A stretch of 64,000 nt of DNA. Origin: Marsupella aquatica (Eukaryota > Marchantiophyta). Numbering within the stretch: position 1 is the first letter of the stretch; every line of letters begins with the position of its first letter. Both the position numbers and the translations under genes were made by a program. The notes under the pieces are model-generated. The model ran no database searches. It was not told the origin of the DNA and was given only the letters and a program-made list of their open reading frames with translations. The stretch covers positions 29,202,001 to 29,266,000 of the forward strand of contig OZ316891.1 of assembly GCA_973895155.1 (NCBI GenBank), written 5' to 3'. Below, piece by piece: positions 32,883-46,110 of the stretch.

Positions 32883-35800
32883 GGGGTCCTCTTATCACCT
32901 AAATGGAAAGAGGCAAAGGAAATAAGGGGACCAAAGGGGTAAGTTATAAAAATGAGTTTCCCCTCTTATCATCTAAATGGAAACTAGTGATGATGCAGGT
33001 CAATTGTTCCTGGAAAACGTATTTAGTACAACCTATTGGGGTCTTACACTTTAATGTTGCTGGCTTGTTGGGTTTGTGCAAAAGCTAGTCAACTCCTGAA
33101 GCTTCATTTTGGAATCTCACCTGCAGTAACGAAGACTATTATTGTTGGGCTATTCTTGCATGACAACTAATGTCAAGCAAATACTATACTTACCCTACTT
33201 CCATCTGACTTTGCCAATTATTCTAGAATCCCACCAAAAAGCAAATCATATTCTAAATATTCTTCAAGTGAGCGAAAGAGCAAACTAAATCAATGGACTT
33301 ACCACGAAAGCTTGAAAAAATCAACTTTTTAAGCTGAAAAGTAGAAAAATATGATTACAATAAAGAGTAAATTAAAGGACAATGAGTGGAAACCCTGAAA
33401 ATAAGGAAAGAATGATTTCTATAAAAGAGAATAGTAAGGAATGAAAGGCCAATGCTCGGGCCAATGAGTGTAAACCCTACATTAAATGACAAAAGAATAA
33501 TCATAGATGAAAAAGAAAATCATTCTATTGCATGGCCGGGAGGTACATGCTTAATAGACCCCAAAGCAATGCTTTCTTGCTTGATCAACCCCTAACGTCC
33601 ACTTGTTACCCAATCAACCCCCTGTGATAGTTTATGGTGAAATGTTCTTGTATGAGGCATTATACTGTGTACTATGGCACATGAGAACGTGATCACAATT
33701 CGTGGCATAACTCTATATTGCAATTGTAGTCTACTTGAACCTGGGTGCAAGTGACTTGACCAAACCGTCAACCACTTGGTTTAGGGCCGACCAAGACTGC
33801 GATTTACCAAGGATTTTCAAAAATGGTGTGAAGACAATATGCGTAATGTGAATTCAACTGTTCATTGGTGTTAAATTGTCCCGTGGAATGTGATCCAAAT
33901 AATGCTTATTGTTTCACAAATGTTTTTGTCATGATGACTTTAGTCTGTTATAAGGTCTCGGGGATCTCACTATATGGAGGCCTCCCCATCACTTGCAACA
34001 TTTTTAGGCCCCGGACCCCTAAAATATAAGAATAAAATCTTTTAAACCCCTATAAAGTTAAAATATTCCAAAATTTTGGTTAGAAGTACCCTAATGTTCT
34101 TATAAGTGTCAAAATTAGATTTAAAAGACCCTATCATTCTTCTGAGAAAATTCTTAAGTCTTCCCTTTGAATCAATAAAATAACCCTATCCTTTGTTGTG
34201 TAGTTGGGTTGAACTATGGTCAGTATGCTAACTAGGTTTTGCTCTCCAACCCTAGTTTAAGAGAGTGCTCTTTATCTCGTCAAGTTCTAAATGGTGTGAG
34301 AACACACAAATAGAGAGTTCTCAAGAGATCTCAAGAGAGAACACACAACATGTAGCAAGTGAGAAGAGCTTTAAGAAGACAAGCAATGGTGATGCTTCAG
34401 TAGACACATATTAACCGTTAATAAAGACTTCTTTTCCCATGGACGTAGCCGACCTTGAGGTGAATCACGTAACAACTGAGCAAGTGTATGGCTTTGAGGG
34501 TTTTCCTGATCTGAATTCTCCCCACATGTCGCACGTGATGTGCCATTTTTGTGGAAGTGAAACCCCCGAGCATAAGATTTGGGGGGATATATTGTACTGG
34601 AGGTTATTGGGAGGCTGAGTGTTTTTTGGTTAGCATTGGCATGCTAAGGAGTACTATAGTGTTGTGAGTCACATTTAGGGTTATTAGTTGTTGGAGAGGA
34701 CAATATTGTTACCCTGTATCTTTGGGATAGAGGGGATTTTTGAACGTGACATGTTTCCACCTTAGGATAGAGTGTGCGCAAGCTCCCCGGCAGGCTCACA
34801 TGGATTTAGGATGTGGCCAAGATACTTATTGGGAAAGCCCACAAGAAGGTATGTAAGATTTTAAAATTTTTTTTTGAAATCTGTAAAACCCACAGAAAGG
34901 GAAGAGTCAGCGGAAAAGTCAGCCACAATAGTTGAACCTAAGATCTATCAGTCTCTACTCAGGTGACCACAAAGTCATGCCTCTTTGGGCTGGTGTGTAA
35001 GAATTTAACGTTGTCATCAATCATTCTTGATGTTTTATTGTTTATTCTCGTGTATTCACTTCAAATCATGCCTATGTTCCTTACTGCTTTGTTGAAGGTA
35101 CATATTTAATGCAAAGTGTCTTCAATTGTTGGCAGTGGAAGCGAAGGTAACTCAAATTCAAAAGGCCAAAAGTTTCAAAAACAATTAAGAGAATTTGCTA
35201 GGTGTTTGGATTCTTGGCTGTAATTAGTGGTAGTGTGGTATAAAGGTTGAAACATTCAATTATTAATAAACACAAGTGTGGAGATGTAGCAAAGTGGTGT
35301 CAAATTAAAAAATCTAGCAAAGTATCCCGGAACAGATCTGTCCCTGGTGGAATGTGTTCTACACCTATGAACATTATGGAGATAGCAGCCTAGTTTAATT
35401 ACTACCTCTAAACTTCAGACAACACAAGACTGCCCTAACCTCTAAATGAGCCCTAACCTCTAAATGATTGAAGACCATACTAGTTTTGTCTTCAAACACA
35501 GAAGTACTCACAATGCCGTACCTATCACACATGGATTGCGGGCGGGCGGACTGCTATCTCTACACAATTGCAGCGTACCACGGGCAGGACCACAAGCTCA
35601 TGTCATATAAAGTAGAGGTGACTGTGATAAAGTCTCCTAGTAGTGCTTCTCACAAGAACTATCTGTAAGAAACTGTCAGAGAGGGTTGATTGAATAACAA
35701 ATGAACTTTGGGGGTTGATCAAGCAAGAAAGTGTTGCCTGGGGGTCTATTAAGCATATACCTTGTTGCATGGAGAACACAACTTTATCAATATCCAAAAA

Positions 35801-35984
35801 AATAAATTGCTCTTGCATTAAACCTATGGGTAAACCTCGTTAACCCTTAGAAGACATGCTTTATTTGCAAACCAACATGCTCCAAAGGACTCATCTAATA
35901 AAACTTGACTCATGTACTAACAGGTTTATTGATGTGAGAAAGACCACTAAATTACATAAGTTGTAGTCCCAAGATATGTCAAAA
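32883..35984. other. Intergenic, AT-rich, no gene recognised
   Basis: A local duplication CCTCTTATCA-CTAAATGGAAA occurs at 32,889 and 32,959. Near 34,900-34,995 the minus strand shows a tRNA-like stretch (A-box-like TGACTTTGTGG, B-box-like TAGGTTCAACT), possibly another degenerate SINE. No open frame with a domain exists in the 3.1 kb. Confidence 0.4.
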
Positions 35985-36160
35985 TTCTGGCTAATATTTT
36001 GCTAGAAACCCAACTAGCCACAATCTGGTGGTTCTCCTTTTATCTAGAGAAATCTAATGGTCAGAAAGTAATCTAAGAAAAAATTCAAAGGAAATTCTGA
36101 GAATTTTCTGCTTCACACCACTATAATAGCCACTGCCAAAAAGGCGAACCTTTGAAAATA
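35985..36160 (+). repeat. Interspersed repeat family, copy D
   Basis: It carries CTGGCTAATATTTTG, AACTAGCCACAATCTGGTGG, TTATCTAGAGAAATCTAATGGTC-like sequence (split by substitutions) and GCTTCACACCACTA, in the order seen at 16,370-16,650. Confidence 0.5.
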
Positions 36161-37020
36161 GATTGGCAAGGACAAAAGGGCTTGAGGGTACCAGGATTTG
36201 TGGAGGGTTGAGTGCAGGGGCTGGGGTTGCAGGGGATGTTAGTGAGCTAGAGGGCCTGGGGGCGCAACATGTCCCTTTCAAAAGAGGGGGGCCCAACAAG
36301 TCCCTTTCAAAGGAGGGGGGCTTGTATTGGGTTTATCTAGGTGGAGGGGCCCAAAGTCTTTCGCTGACCATTCTCATAGCAATCCACAATAAACCCAAAG
36401 CCATTGTGTCCATCTATACAAGTTCTGCACACTAACCTTGGCTGCCCAGGAAATTTGGCTCAAAGAGCCAACTTGCATGTCCACAGCCTCCAAGCTATTG
36501 GCCCTTAGTAAACCCATTTTTAGGGAAAAAGCAGATTTTGATGTTCAACAACATCTACTCCCTTGCTACTTGTGAACCCTGCAAACATCTTAGTGTCCTA
36601 TGCTCATTGTTTTGAGTGAGTCTGCATCAGCATGTTTGTTTGCTCTTTCCTCATTTCAATGTACAAGACCTCAAGGGCCGGAACTTTCCAGCCCTAGAGG
36701 TTCTTACTTTGAAATGACAAAAAAACAAAACAATACTTACACAAAGAGGGCTTGTGCAACTCAAACCTAGGAGAACAACAGATACTCATGAGAATGTAGA
36801 CACTATACACTTGTTACAAACTCTCTAGTAAGTGGGAAGGACAGACCAAGATTTATGTCAGATTATCTGATCATAGAAGTGTTACATTTTCCTGAAAATA
36901 TCTAGAACACAAAGAGCAGCATGATCACATGCGAGTTGGCCCTACAGTGTTGTCAATACAGATCTGCTTTTTCCCAAATATATAGGACTGCAAACAGTCA
37001 TAAATGTTTCAATTACAAAC

Positions 37021-37049
37021 TCAGATAGTCAGATAGTCAGATAGTCAGA
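37021..37049. repeat. (TCAGATAG)n microsatellite
   Basis: About 3.5 perfect copies of an 8-bp unit. Confidence 0.9.
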
Positions 37050-37214
37050 TGTCCTCAAGAGTCATAAATGTGTCCCGCTGCAAACTGGGATGTACTCCAG
37101 GTCTGTTTTATAGTGGTCTGAAAACCAGATCCAGGGGACATGACACATATAGGCAAGAGCAGACAAACAGCCTGGGACCCACTTTCGTCCAACTAGGATC
37201 ACACCAATTCAGGT

Positions 37215-37690
37215 CCTCTAATTTTGTAAAGTTAACTTTAGCAGAAGAGCGTAAATCTACCTTTCTGTCATTTTGTACAGTAAACTTTAATGGAAGACCA
37301 TAAATCTACCCCCCTGTCGTTTCGTAAAGTGAACTTTTAGCCAGAAGCCCATAAATCTAGCGTGGAGATTGAGAGATCCAGAGAGAGAAAATGGAGAAAA
37401 TGCACAGTGAAACCACTAATTTTGTAAAGTGCCCCTATGAGTGTTGTCATCTTGTAAAGTGAACTTTAGCCAGAAGACCGTAAAGCTAGCGTGTACATTG
37501 AGAGAGAAGCGAAAATTCCAAGTGACACTGCTCATTTTGTAAAGCGCCCCTACGAGTGGGACCGCAGCTCCTATAAGAGGGAGACCAAAGGATTGAATAC
37601 ATGACCATATAGATCTAGCGTGGAGATTGAGAGATGCAAAGAGAAAATGCAAAGTGCCCCTAATACTGGGCTAAGTGCATGTAAGAGGGG
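37215..37690. repeat. Degenerate tandem repeat around GTAAAGTGAACTTTAGCC
   Basis: The module TTTTGTAAAGT-AACTTTAG, AGAAGACC, TAAATCTA recurs at about 37,220, 37,270, 37,320 and 37,450; the right-hand copies add GCGTGGAGATTGAGAGA and GCACAGTGAAACCACT-like parts. Spacings run from about 50 to 130 bp. No coding potential. Confidence 0.65.
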
Positions 37691-39019
37691 AGAGAGAAAG
37701 GTGTAATAATAAATGAGTTCCTCATGAAGGGCTAGATGAAGAAGCCTGTGGAGGTAGCACATGATTGTACTGCACCATTAGGGTGTCTCAAATACAATGA
37801 ATTGAATTTTCATGAGTGATCTAGTTAGGGAGTGTTGTGACCAGGGGCAGCGGGAACGACTAGTTGAGCACTGAATGTGAGGCACAACCAGTCACGCTCG
37901 GGATTTGTGACCGAAACTGAGGGCCGTCTGTTACGAGGAGAGTACCTGATTTCAGAGTGTTCATTTAGTCACCTTGGAATTTTCACACACTGCTGCCACG
38001 CCTCTAAAATCTGAGAGTGAAAGTATCACTGCCGGGCTACACACAATGGGTGTGTGGCAGGACGCCCGTGAGGTGGGTTTTTTGTCCAATATTTGAGAGG
38101 CCCTATTGTAAACATCCCCAGGTACTCCTATCTGAGCTTCTAGTCCTCATCATCATGCCAAATTGCCCACCCAGTCGAGACTCTAGTCCTCATCATGCCC
38201 AATTGCCCACCAAGTCGAGACGCCCTCCATGACCAGTCGAGGTAGCAGTGTTCCCGAGGTCAGTGAAAAGGAGAGAGAGAGAAAGATCTGGTACACGGTC
38301 CCCGAGGTAAGAGAGAGAGAGAGAGCAACAGTACAAATCATAGGGCCTGGACCACTAGCATCGCTCTCTACTACTTAGCCGTCGAGAACGTGTGATCCCC
38401 GCTCCAGAATTCGGCATCCGATCAGCCATGATCAGCATCTCAATTCCTTCGACTCTGGAGTCTCTGGGTTTCTTGGCGTCTCTGATTTTGTTCAGCTGTA
38501 GTTATAACAGTAGTGAAGCTACACGAAGGAGTCTTCCTTTTTTCGTTAGTACCATTTGAAGAGAGTGATAGGCCAACGGAGTCGTTCGGATAGTTGGCTT
38601 CTCATAAAAGGGGGAGGCGATCTGAAATTCGGGAGGGTGTGGACTGGAGCAGGGCTCGGTGGGATTTTGGAGTACGGTATTTTTCAGCTACGGTCTTATC
38701 AATTCGTTTCCGTACCCAATTCTTGTTGCATTTTTGTTTGGTGCTTACATAGTTCGTAACATGAACAAAGAAGAGGCGGACTAGACTGCCATAAGACTCT
38801 TCACCTCAAAAACAACCTGTTCAGTCAGTTCATACCGTGTGTCTTCTGCTCTCTGTTTGACATCGATCTTGCTTCTTCATCCTTCAGGGAATAGGTACAG
38901 AGTTCAGCCGTCTGAATCACAAACTGATTGGGTTCAAATTTGGACGGAATTCTTACTCGAGTCAGGCGGTAATATGTGCAGAAGTGGGAAGTTCTGATAC
39001 ATACAAAAGTTTGAGCAAA
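37691..39019 (+). promoter_or_regulatory. Upstream region of the plus-strand F-box gene
   Basis: It contains a two-copy 44-bp repeat at 38,133-38,222 (CCTCATCATGCC, AATTGCCCACC, AGTCGAGAC) and GA runs near 38,266-38,280 and 38,311-38,326. Transcription start not identifiable. Confidence 0.35.
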
Positions 39020-41407
39020 ATGGGCGATTTCACCACATCTGAAGACCCAGCAGAATGTCTGGAATCACAATTCTGTGAATCGCCTTTAACGGAGCGGTTT
39101 GCCCGTGATTTAGCGTTGAGCGTTGAGCAGGGGGATCCTGAAGCGGTAGAGATGTCTGGCGTTGAGCAGGGGTCTGATGAGGTGGGGATGGTTGGCGATC
39201 GTTGGGGAGAGCTTCCGGAGCATCTAATGGACCACATCCTGGCATGGCTGCCAGTGTTCAGTTTTCTTCGCCTTCGCTCTGTCTGCAAGAGGTGGAACAC
39301 TCTCATATCGGATCCCCTCTTTTTGGAAACTTGCTCTCGGACTCGCTCAACCGGTCGTGATGCCCTACCATTGTTTCTTCTCTATCCTGATCGTGCTCGC
39401 CAAAACTATCCCACTTACGACCCCACGTTGAACAAGTGGTACCTTCTACCGCAAACTGTCAACCCTTCTCCTCCAGGTAAGTCGTCCGGCACCTCCTTTG
39501 TTGCCTGCGGTGCCCCTTGGGGTCTGAGCATCTTGAGCATCAGGTGGACTGTTAGCTTAATTCGTCAAAATATGATTTGCTGTAAGCTTTGTCAAACGCA
39601 ATTGAAGCGATCTGTGAGTCTGCGAGATCTTCTGTACAATCACGGGAGCCAGAATGATCGGTTCCCCATTCGACAGAGGAAACACAAGCAATGAACTCCA
39701 GGACTGAATTAGGTAGCCCTTTAAACCCATCACATCCAAGGGTAATTGCAAATGAAAGAGTTAAACGATTGAACCCATCCCTAACACAGTCAGTTTATGG
39801 AATTTTATTGCAGTGCCAAGTTTCGAAACTGGTGCAGTGTCGACCGTAGCAATTTTTCGAGAATAAATCTTCTTTCCTTTTTTCAACATTTAGTTAAAAT
39901 CTCTAATGAACTGCGAACAGTTGGATTTTGATCCATGATACAGATCACCTTCGGGGGCAAACACCGAATCTGATTGTGCTTGGTACAGTAGATACATAGA
40001 ACTGTACAAAGAGATTGGCTAAAGACCCAGGTGACAAGTCTGGTTGGGTATGAAAATATTGGCCATCATCGGTACAACTAGATGTTAGACGAGTCTTTCT
40101 CACGTTCGGCAAGCAAAGTCGCAACGAGGGTGACTATCCTTGCACACCACAAATACCGGGCAAATTATATGTTCTCTCGTGATAATTGTTTTGCCAATTA
40201 CATAAGTTACGAATGCTATAAAGGCAGGTCGGCTTTCTGTCTCTCGACTCATTGAGATTCTAAGTTGGCTTGTGTGAAGGATTCCTTATCGCAAGGAGTA
40301 CATTTGTGTTATCAAGAACAAAATGTGCTTCTAAGGGGACTTGAACAACGTTTGTCACAAATGAGTTTGCGGGAACAGGACGGATTGGAATTGGAGGACT
40401 GTGGATAGGAAATATCCCTGGCCCATGAGTGTAATTATAGATAGGTATAACTTGAACATTGTGGGTCTTCTAAACTGTTATACATAAAGGAGCTGCTTCT
40501 GATGATACGGGAGCAACGCTAGAATCTCAGAAGGCACCCTGGTTAGCAGATTTTCTCATTGGAAGCTCGTTTGTGGGTTGCAGGTAATCCTTCCAGGTCC
40601 CTGTTTGTCGTAGCTGCAGCTGGAGGCCTTCTTTGCTTGACGGACGGACACTTCAGTTCAGAAGAAGGCATAGATCTCTATGTCTCAAATCCAATCACCA
40701 AGGCCAGGAGAAGGCTCCCTCCCATGATTCGAATGTCCAAATCTTACGTTGTCCAAATGGTGGTTAATAGTGTGGAAAACACTTACAAAATAGTAGTGAT
40801 ACTTCCGAAGGAGGATATCCAAGTCTACGATTCCGCAAGCAACTCATGGCAGATGATTGGTGGCGTGCTGGCCAAACATAGGCACGCCATGAAGGTAGGC
40901 ACAACCTCTTGTGACGGGATACTATATGGTTTGACAAGCGGGAGTGCGAGTATTGCAGCTTACCATATCGATCGAGGGATCTGGGAAGAGCTACGTGCTC
41001 CAATGCCTGCCTATCTTACTTGTCCACAGCTTTTTGGCAGCAGGGGCCATGTTATGCTGGTCGGAGCCATACCAATAAATGGTGTCATACAGACTGTCTG
41101 TGTTTGGCAGCTGGATTCCCCAAAAATGGAATGGGTGGAAGTGTTGAGGGTGCCGGACGATCTGTTGTCAGGACTCTCAAAAGGAGGACGTCTAGGATTT
41201 TATAATTTCTTCGTTCCAGGTGGGGATTTCATTTGCTTTGCTCACTTCCGGGTCAATCAGTTGCTCATGTGTAACATCTTCGACAAGTCTTGGTGGTGGT
41301 TGCCTCTCTGCCCTGTTGATACTGGCGTAGATGATCCGAATTTGTCCAGATTCCCTCGGAACTTGTCCGGGTTCCCTCTATATCCTAGTTTGGTGGCATC
41401 CGTCTAG
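39020..41407 (+). CDS. F-box/kelch-like protein, plus-strand paralog
   Basis: Two exons, 39,020-39,476 and 40,584-41,407, joined across a 1,107-bp GT-AG intron (CCAG/GTAAGT ... GTTGCAG), encode 426 residues. ATG 39,020 is the first in frame. The F-box lies at about residues 61-103 (WGELPEHLMDHILAWLPV, LRSVCKRWNTL). The C-terminal domain matches the paralog at 28,728-30,620 throughout, for example NPITKARRRLPP, AAYHIDRG, RAPMPAYL, QLDSPKMEWVEVLRVPD and SWWWLPLCP. It should act as an SCF substrate adaptor; the target is unknown. Relative to its paralog it carries a 21-bp in-frame tandem duplication close to the C-terminus (NLSRFPR then NLSGFPL). The pair is divergently arranged, so an inverted duplication is the simplest origin. 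Confidence 0.9.
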
Positions 41408-42366
41408 ACGTCAATAGAAACGTGCATCTTTCTCACAAAACAGAGAGGTCCTGAGATCCTGTGATCGAGGCTGACACTTGATAGGCCCGGTCATATTTCT
41501 TTGTACAAACAACCCTTCTCGGCTGTTGGCGGCAAAGTCACCTTCAACCTGTTGCGGAGTTCCTTGGACTGTTTTCATCCCGCATAGCATAAGATATTGC
41601 AAAGCCTTCTCCTGATGATTAATAGTCATCCTACTCCCCGTCTACTAACTGAAAGGTCAGTCCTACAATGGAAGTTCTTGAGCTGGAGTTTCGGCCGGTA
41701 TTTGCTTGTTTTACAAGCGAACAGAGTGGGCGAATGAATGGGATACTGCGGACAATAATCAAGTACTATGGCCTATATGGCTGCTGGTGTGTTGTGCAAA
41801 CCCATTTATTAGATGATGGGTTATAACTAGATTTACATATGATATTGTTTCTAGAGATCTATTCAGCATTGTATTTTTAATAAGTCTGAGATCTAAACCT
41901 AGTAGCTTGTGGAGGCAACAATATCAGAGGCGCCAGGCCCTACGATTGTCTTCCGGGATTGATGGTTTGAAAGCCACCGAAAATGATTTCGGCAACTGTC
42001 TTGGAAAACCTGGCTCTATGATTTGGCTGCAGGTTGGAGATGTCTTTCTGAACACTCAACTGCTCTATGAATTCGTATAGTTGAGGCTCTGTTGAAGATT
42101 GTCACCAGCAATGTCTGTATTCGCATCCCTGCAATTTGGAACCAGAATAGCTTTTGTCTAAACAGGGAGACATTCCTCTCTCTGTAAGTTGAGATCCAGA
42201 ATAGTTTGGAGTCTTAAAAACCGACGATTGGTCGTGTTATTGATCAAAGTCCTGTACATTTTAATAAATATTAGACTGTCTGCGTTTTGGTTTCGATGGG
42301 TGTTCAGAAACGGTGCAACCAACACTGTGGTAGAGTTTTTGTCGTAAATGAGTACCCTTGGTAAAT
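41408..42366. other. 3' flank of the plus-strand F-box gene
   Basis: Probable 3' untranslated region followed by non-coding sequence. No gene seen. Confidence 0.4.
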
Positions 42367-42436
42367 GTTTTCTTCTTAAATGAGTACCCAGGTTTTGTTG
42401 TGGTTTTATAAGATGGTACTCATTTACGAAGAAAAC
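42367..42436. repeat. 22-bp inverted repeat (hairpin)
   Basis: GTTTTCTTCTTAAATGAGTA (from 42,367) and its complement at 42,415-42,436 pair over 22 positions with a single mismatch around a 26-base loop. A direct third copy of part of the arm (GTCGTAAATGAGTACCC) lies at 42,341-42,357. It could be the core of a small foldback element or a small-RNA hairpin. Confidence 0.75.
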
Positions 42437-44210
42437 ACAATTTCAATCTAACATTATTTAAACTCCTGTGAACAAAAATTTGCATTTTTTCTTTAACAGA
42501 AAGATCTTCCCAGGTGCTTTGTGATCGAGGCAAGGTAGATTTCGTGAAGTTTTGAGTGTTTTGCATTATGTCAATTAAAACTTGCTATTGGATGATTCTG
42601 CCAAAGATAGACAATGTCAATCTGAGATTACTTCATCAGTTCATTTTTTTCCCATAGTATTTTTCAATTGCTTTGCCCTAAAGCATGGTAGATTTCATGA
42701 AGATTGCAGTGTGTTTCACACCATAAGTCAAACCTTATCAGCATTGCTTCATCAATTGTGGACAAAATCTATGTTTGTGGTGTCAATGGAAGCGTTTCTT
42801 GAAGGGCACTCTAACTTGCCATAGCCTGGTTGCATCCCTTAAGAATCAAGTGTGGGATATCACATATAAAATTCTCTGTCTAAAAAGATTATTAGAAAAA
42901 TTGACAAAGAGGGTAAAGGAGCACTGAGTCTGGCAGGTGGAATCAGATAACACACTTGTCTCTAAGAGAAAACAAAATGAAGGTGAACCTCACAACAACT
43001 CTTGAATCAGATTGTAAGGTTTTCTAAACCTGGATTCATTCTGCACCATTCCTCTAACGATGGCCATGTCCTTTGAGAGTTAATTTACCAAGCCACCATC
43101 TTTTTGTAGAGTATAAACTATTTTTTAGTGTCATAAGCTCCAATGGGAGCTTTTTGCTTCCATAGAACTACTACAAGAATACCAAGCTTGCATGGACTCT
43201 CTGGAAACACGTATGCACAATTAGGGTCACGCAAGAAAGAAGTAAAATAGTTCAGCCCCTGGAACAAGATTTCAGGTAGGGTGTTATGAAACTTGAAACA
43301 ATAACTTTGGACATTTTAAGAGGTATTGATGGGCATGTAATTTAAATTTAGAAAATAAAATTTTGAATAGATATTTATGAAATTGCACTATAATTTGGAA
43401 AAGAAATATTAACTCGTCATGGAGAGCATGCTCAAACCTGATGGTTCCTATGGTAGTGACTAGGATGACAGAGAGTTAGAGTCACAAAGGTTTACTCTCA
43501 CACATGTTGTGGTCCCACCTGATTTGAACTTATAGCAGGCTCTCTCTCAGTGCAAAACCTCGCTGACTACGAGGGTCTTGTTCTTCCCCTTTTTGACACT
43601 AAGTTTGCATTTGTTTGCAAGTGAAATGAGCAATGACACTAACAGATATGACACTGATAGAGTCGCTCATGATGCAGTACCCTAAATCACAATAGATTTC
43701 AGAGACCAAAAATTCAAATTTAAATAGAAATCCAATCTCCAGCTCCATCTCAATCAAATTTGAAAGTTTGAAGAAACTGAGAACCCAAACAAGACCTTGC
43801 AAGTTTTGAATTAATAGGGCAACCAGGCCAGCCAAGCCAAAGTCAAACAAAAAAAATACCCTTTATTACAGTATAGAGGGATTATTTTGTAACTTTAAAA
43901 TTTTAAAATATTTTGGTAATATCTCTATAATTATCTTTGAAATAGTTTGGAGTTCTGGATAGCCGAGATTGACCAAAGAGGGGACCAAAGATTATCAACT
44001 TTATCCACACAAAAATTGAGCTTGATTTCAATTGTATTTTTAAATAATGTTGACTTCACTTTGAAGATCGCAAGAACCTCACCTAAGGGGGACAACTAAG
44101 GGTATGATTTTGAATACCACATGCAATCCTGATCTAATCAAAATATTACTATGTTAGAAATAAAATATTTTTGATTATTCCTATTTCAAATTACCTAGTT
44201 TAGAATATAA
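42437..44210. other. Intergenic, no gene recognised
   Basis: AT-rich with scattered short frames. A stretch at 43,500-43,580 resembles a degraded tRNA-like sequence on the minus strand (AAGTTCAAATCAG as B box), too weak to call. Confidence 0.4.
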
Positions 44211-44211
44211 A

Positions 44212-45292
44212 GCCAGGATGGACCAAAGGGTTTGTACCGGACTAATCTCCAAAGCTTGGATGGACTAGCGCACACAGAGAACATAAAAGACTTGAGGAAC
44301 GCCATTTACAGTTTAGACTGAAATGTGACCTACAAACAGGCTCCTCACCGTTTGATGCAGGGATGCAGGTTTCAATTTCTTTTACTGGGTGGTAAGTTGC
44401 AGCTGATGCCAAACAAGTCAGGTCATTCTTCACAAGAGTGAAACATCCATTGGCAGTTGGTTGATAATTATATTTGACCATTTTTGAGCTAATAAAAAAT
44501 GGAGCAAATAATCTCAGGAAAATCTCAAACTCTGTAATGTAATGAACTTAAAGCCCTCATGGACACACATGTTTGGAAAAAAGCCCGGATGGACACACAC
44601 AACCCGAACTTCATTTTTTGCTCGTGTAACACGCTTTTTGATTGTAAAACCAAAGTGACCTGTAAGGAGGTATGTGACCAGGTATTCGGTTGATTCTTTG
44701 GGTTGTCAGTCCACTTTTTCCTCCCTGCAAGGATGCAGTGACCGTCTATCTCAACCATAAGGTCTAAAGCAAGGTTTCCTTTGGTCAATGATGGTAATCC
44801 GTTTGTAAGGTGAAATTGGAGATTCTTCTTACAGTATCACATGGTTGTGTCCATGTGGGTCATCCCAGCAAACGTGTGTGTCCATGAGGGCTTTGAGTTA
44901 GTAATGTAATAGATTGGACATTAAGAAAAGTGAAAGAAAAGTTTGAGATTAAAGAAAGACCCAATAGTCATTCAAAAATATGCAGAAGTCTGCCAAAAAC
45001 CATTATTACAGTTGGTTAGCACCTGGAGAAACTACTACAATAGTGAGTGGCCTTCTCAAAAGTGAATTGTACTCCCAAAGTAGTGGTCACTTTTTCATTC
45101 CAATGTAAATTGACTGATGATTCACGCACTTGATGGGGAATGGCAAGACAAACGGCTAGGTCAATCAAAACTAAATCCCGGATGGACTGAGGGGTTGCTC
45201 TAAAGCACAAATGGATTCCAAAGCTGGACTGGTGAGGAGCATTGAAAAATACTTCGGTAGCACCTTATACAATTTTTACTGGAATCAGCTGC
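44212..45292 (+). repeat. Spaced duplication of a 115-bp segment (44,212 and 45,176)
   Basis: 44,212-44,330 and 45,176-45,290 share GGATGGAC, CCAAAGC-TGGA, a GA-rich middle and CATTTACAGTTT/CTTATACAATTTT in the same order. The phrase CGGATGGACACACAC also appears between them near 44,587, so the kilobase looks built from one old repeat. Confidence 0.45.
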
Positions 45293-45768
45293 TACAACAT
45301 GCAATCCAGTTAAACTCCTCCATCATATGTTCACAAAAGTGAGACAGGATGAACCAAATCCTGCCCATTTGTTAAAACCATGTTGTGTTAAGACCATTAG
45401 ATCCACCAAGGCCCCCTGCCCTGCCCTCCCTACACACCCTCTGCTCTAGACCTGGCCGCCTCCCACCCAGACTTGTGTGCTTGCACCCTCCCTGACAATG
45501 TCAAAGATCTACTAGGGCGTCTCAACTCTCGTTTTTGGCTCTGGTCACTATCACACACATTTTCCCCAGAAGTAAAGCCTGCGGCGGACTCGCAAAAGCT
45601 TGTCCTACCACTTGTGACCAATATCCGTAACTCACACTTCTAGGCGCGCAGCGGATCTTTCTGTGGCGCTTCAGATTTGAGACACCCTCCTGTAGCCGGT
45701 TGTTGGGAAGCCTTGTTTTGTGACTTTGCAGTTTGTGAATGCAAGGACATTTGTCTGGTATAACAATA
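45293..45768. other. Short intergenic stretch
   Basis: Non-coding as far as can be seen; the GC-rich frame at 45,430-45,621 on the minus strand has no domain. Confidence 0.4.
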
Positions 45769-46110
45769 GGGGGTCTCAATTAAGAGACTGCAGGTTTCCA
45801 AAACAGGATAGGGCTAATGTCCGCTACATGGGCGCCGAACACCACATACGGACCCTGCAACTAGGGGTGGGGGGGGGGAGCGGAGGGGGCATATTATTTG
45901 AAACCATCCGCTTCCGATTGATTCAGCCCACATGCGTCTTCTCTGTGTTTGCTCTGCGACATGCTTGCAAATAAACACTGAGCCAAAACGACAGCTCCCA
46001 GACCGGAAGTGTGACAACCACAGTTTTGGATATCGGCACACTTTTGGCTGGCGTCCGTTTTGGGGGCATTACTGGGCAGCCCATATGGACCTGTGGAAAT
46101 TGAGACCCCC
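45769..46110. mobile_element. 342-bp MITE with TA target duplication
   Basis: The left end GGGGGTCTCAATT (45,769-45,781) is the exact inverted complement of the right end AATTGAGACCCCC (46,098-46,110), and both ends are bounded by TA (45,767-45,768 and 46,111-46,112). The inner sequence keeps weaker symmetry (CTGCAGGT against CCACAGGT). A TA duplication suggests mobilisation by a Tc1/mariner-type transposase. No open frame of its own is convincing. It contains a run of nine or more G near 45,869. Confidence 0.75.
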
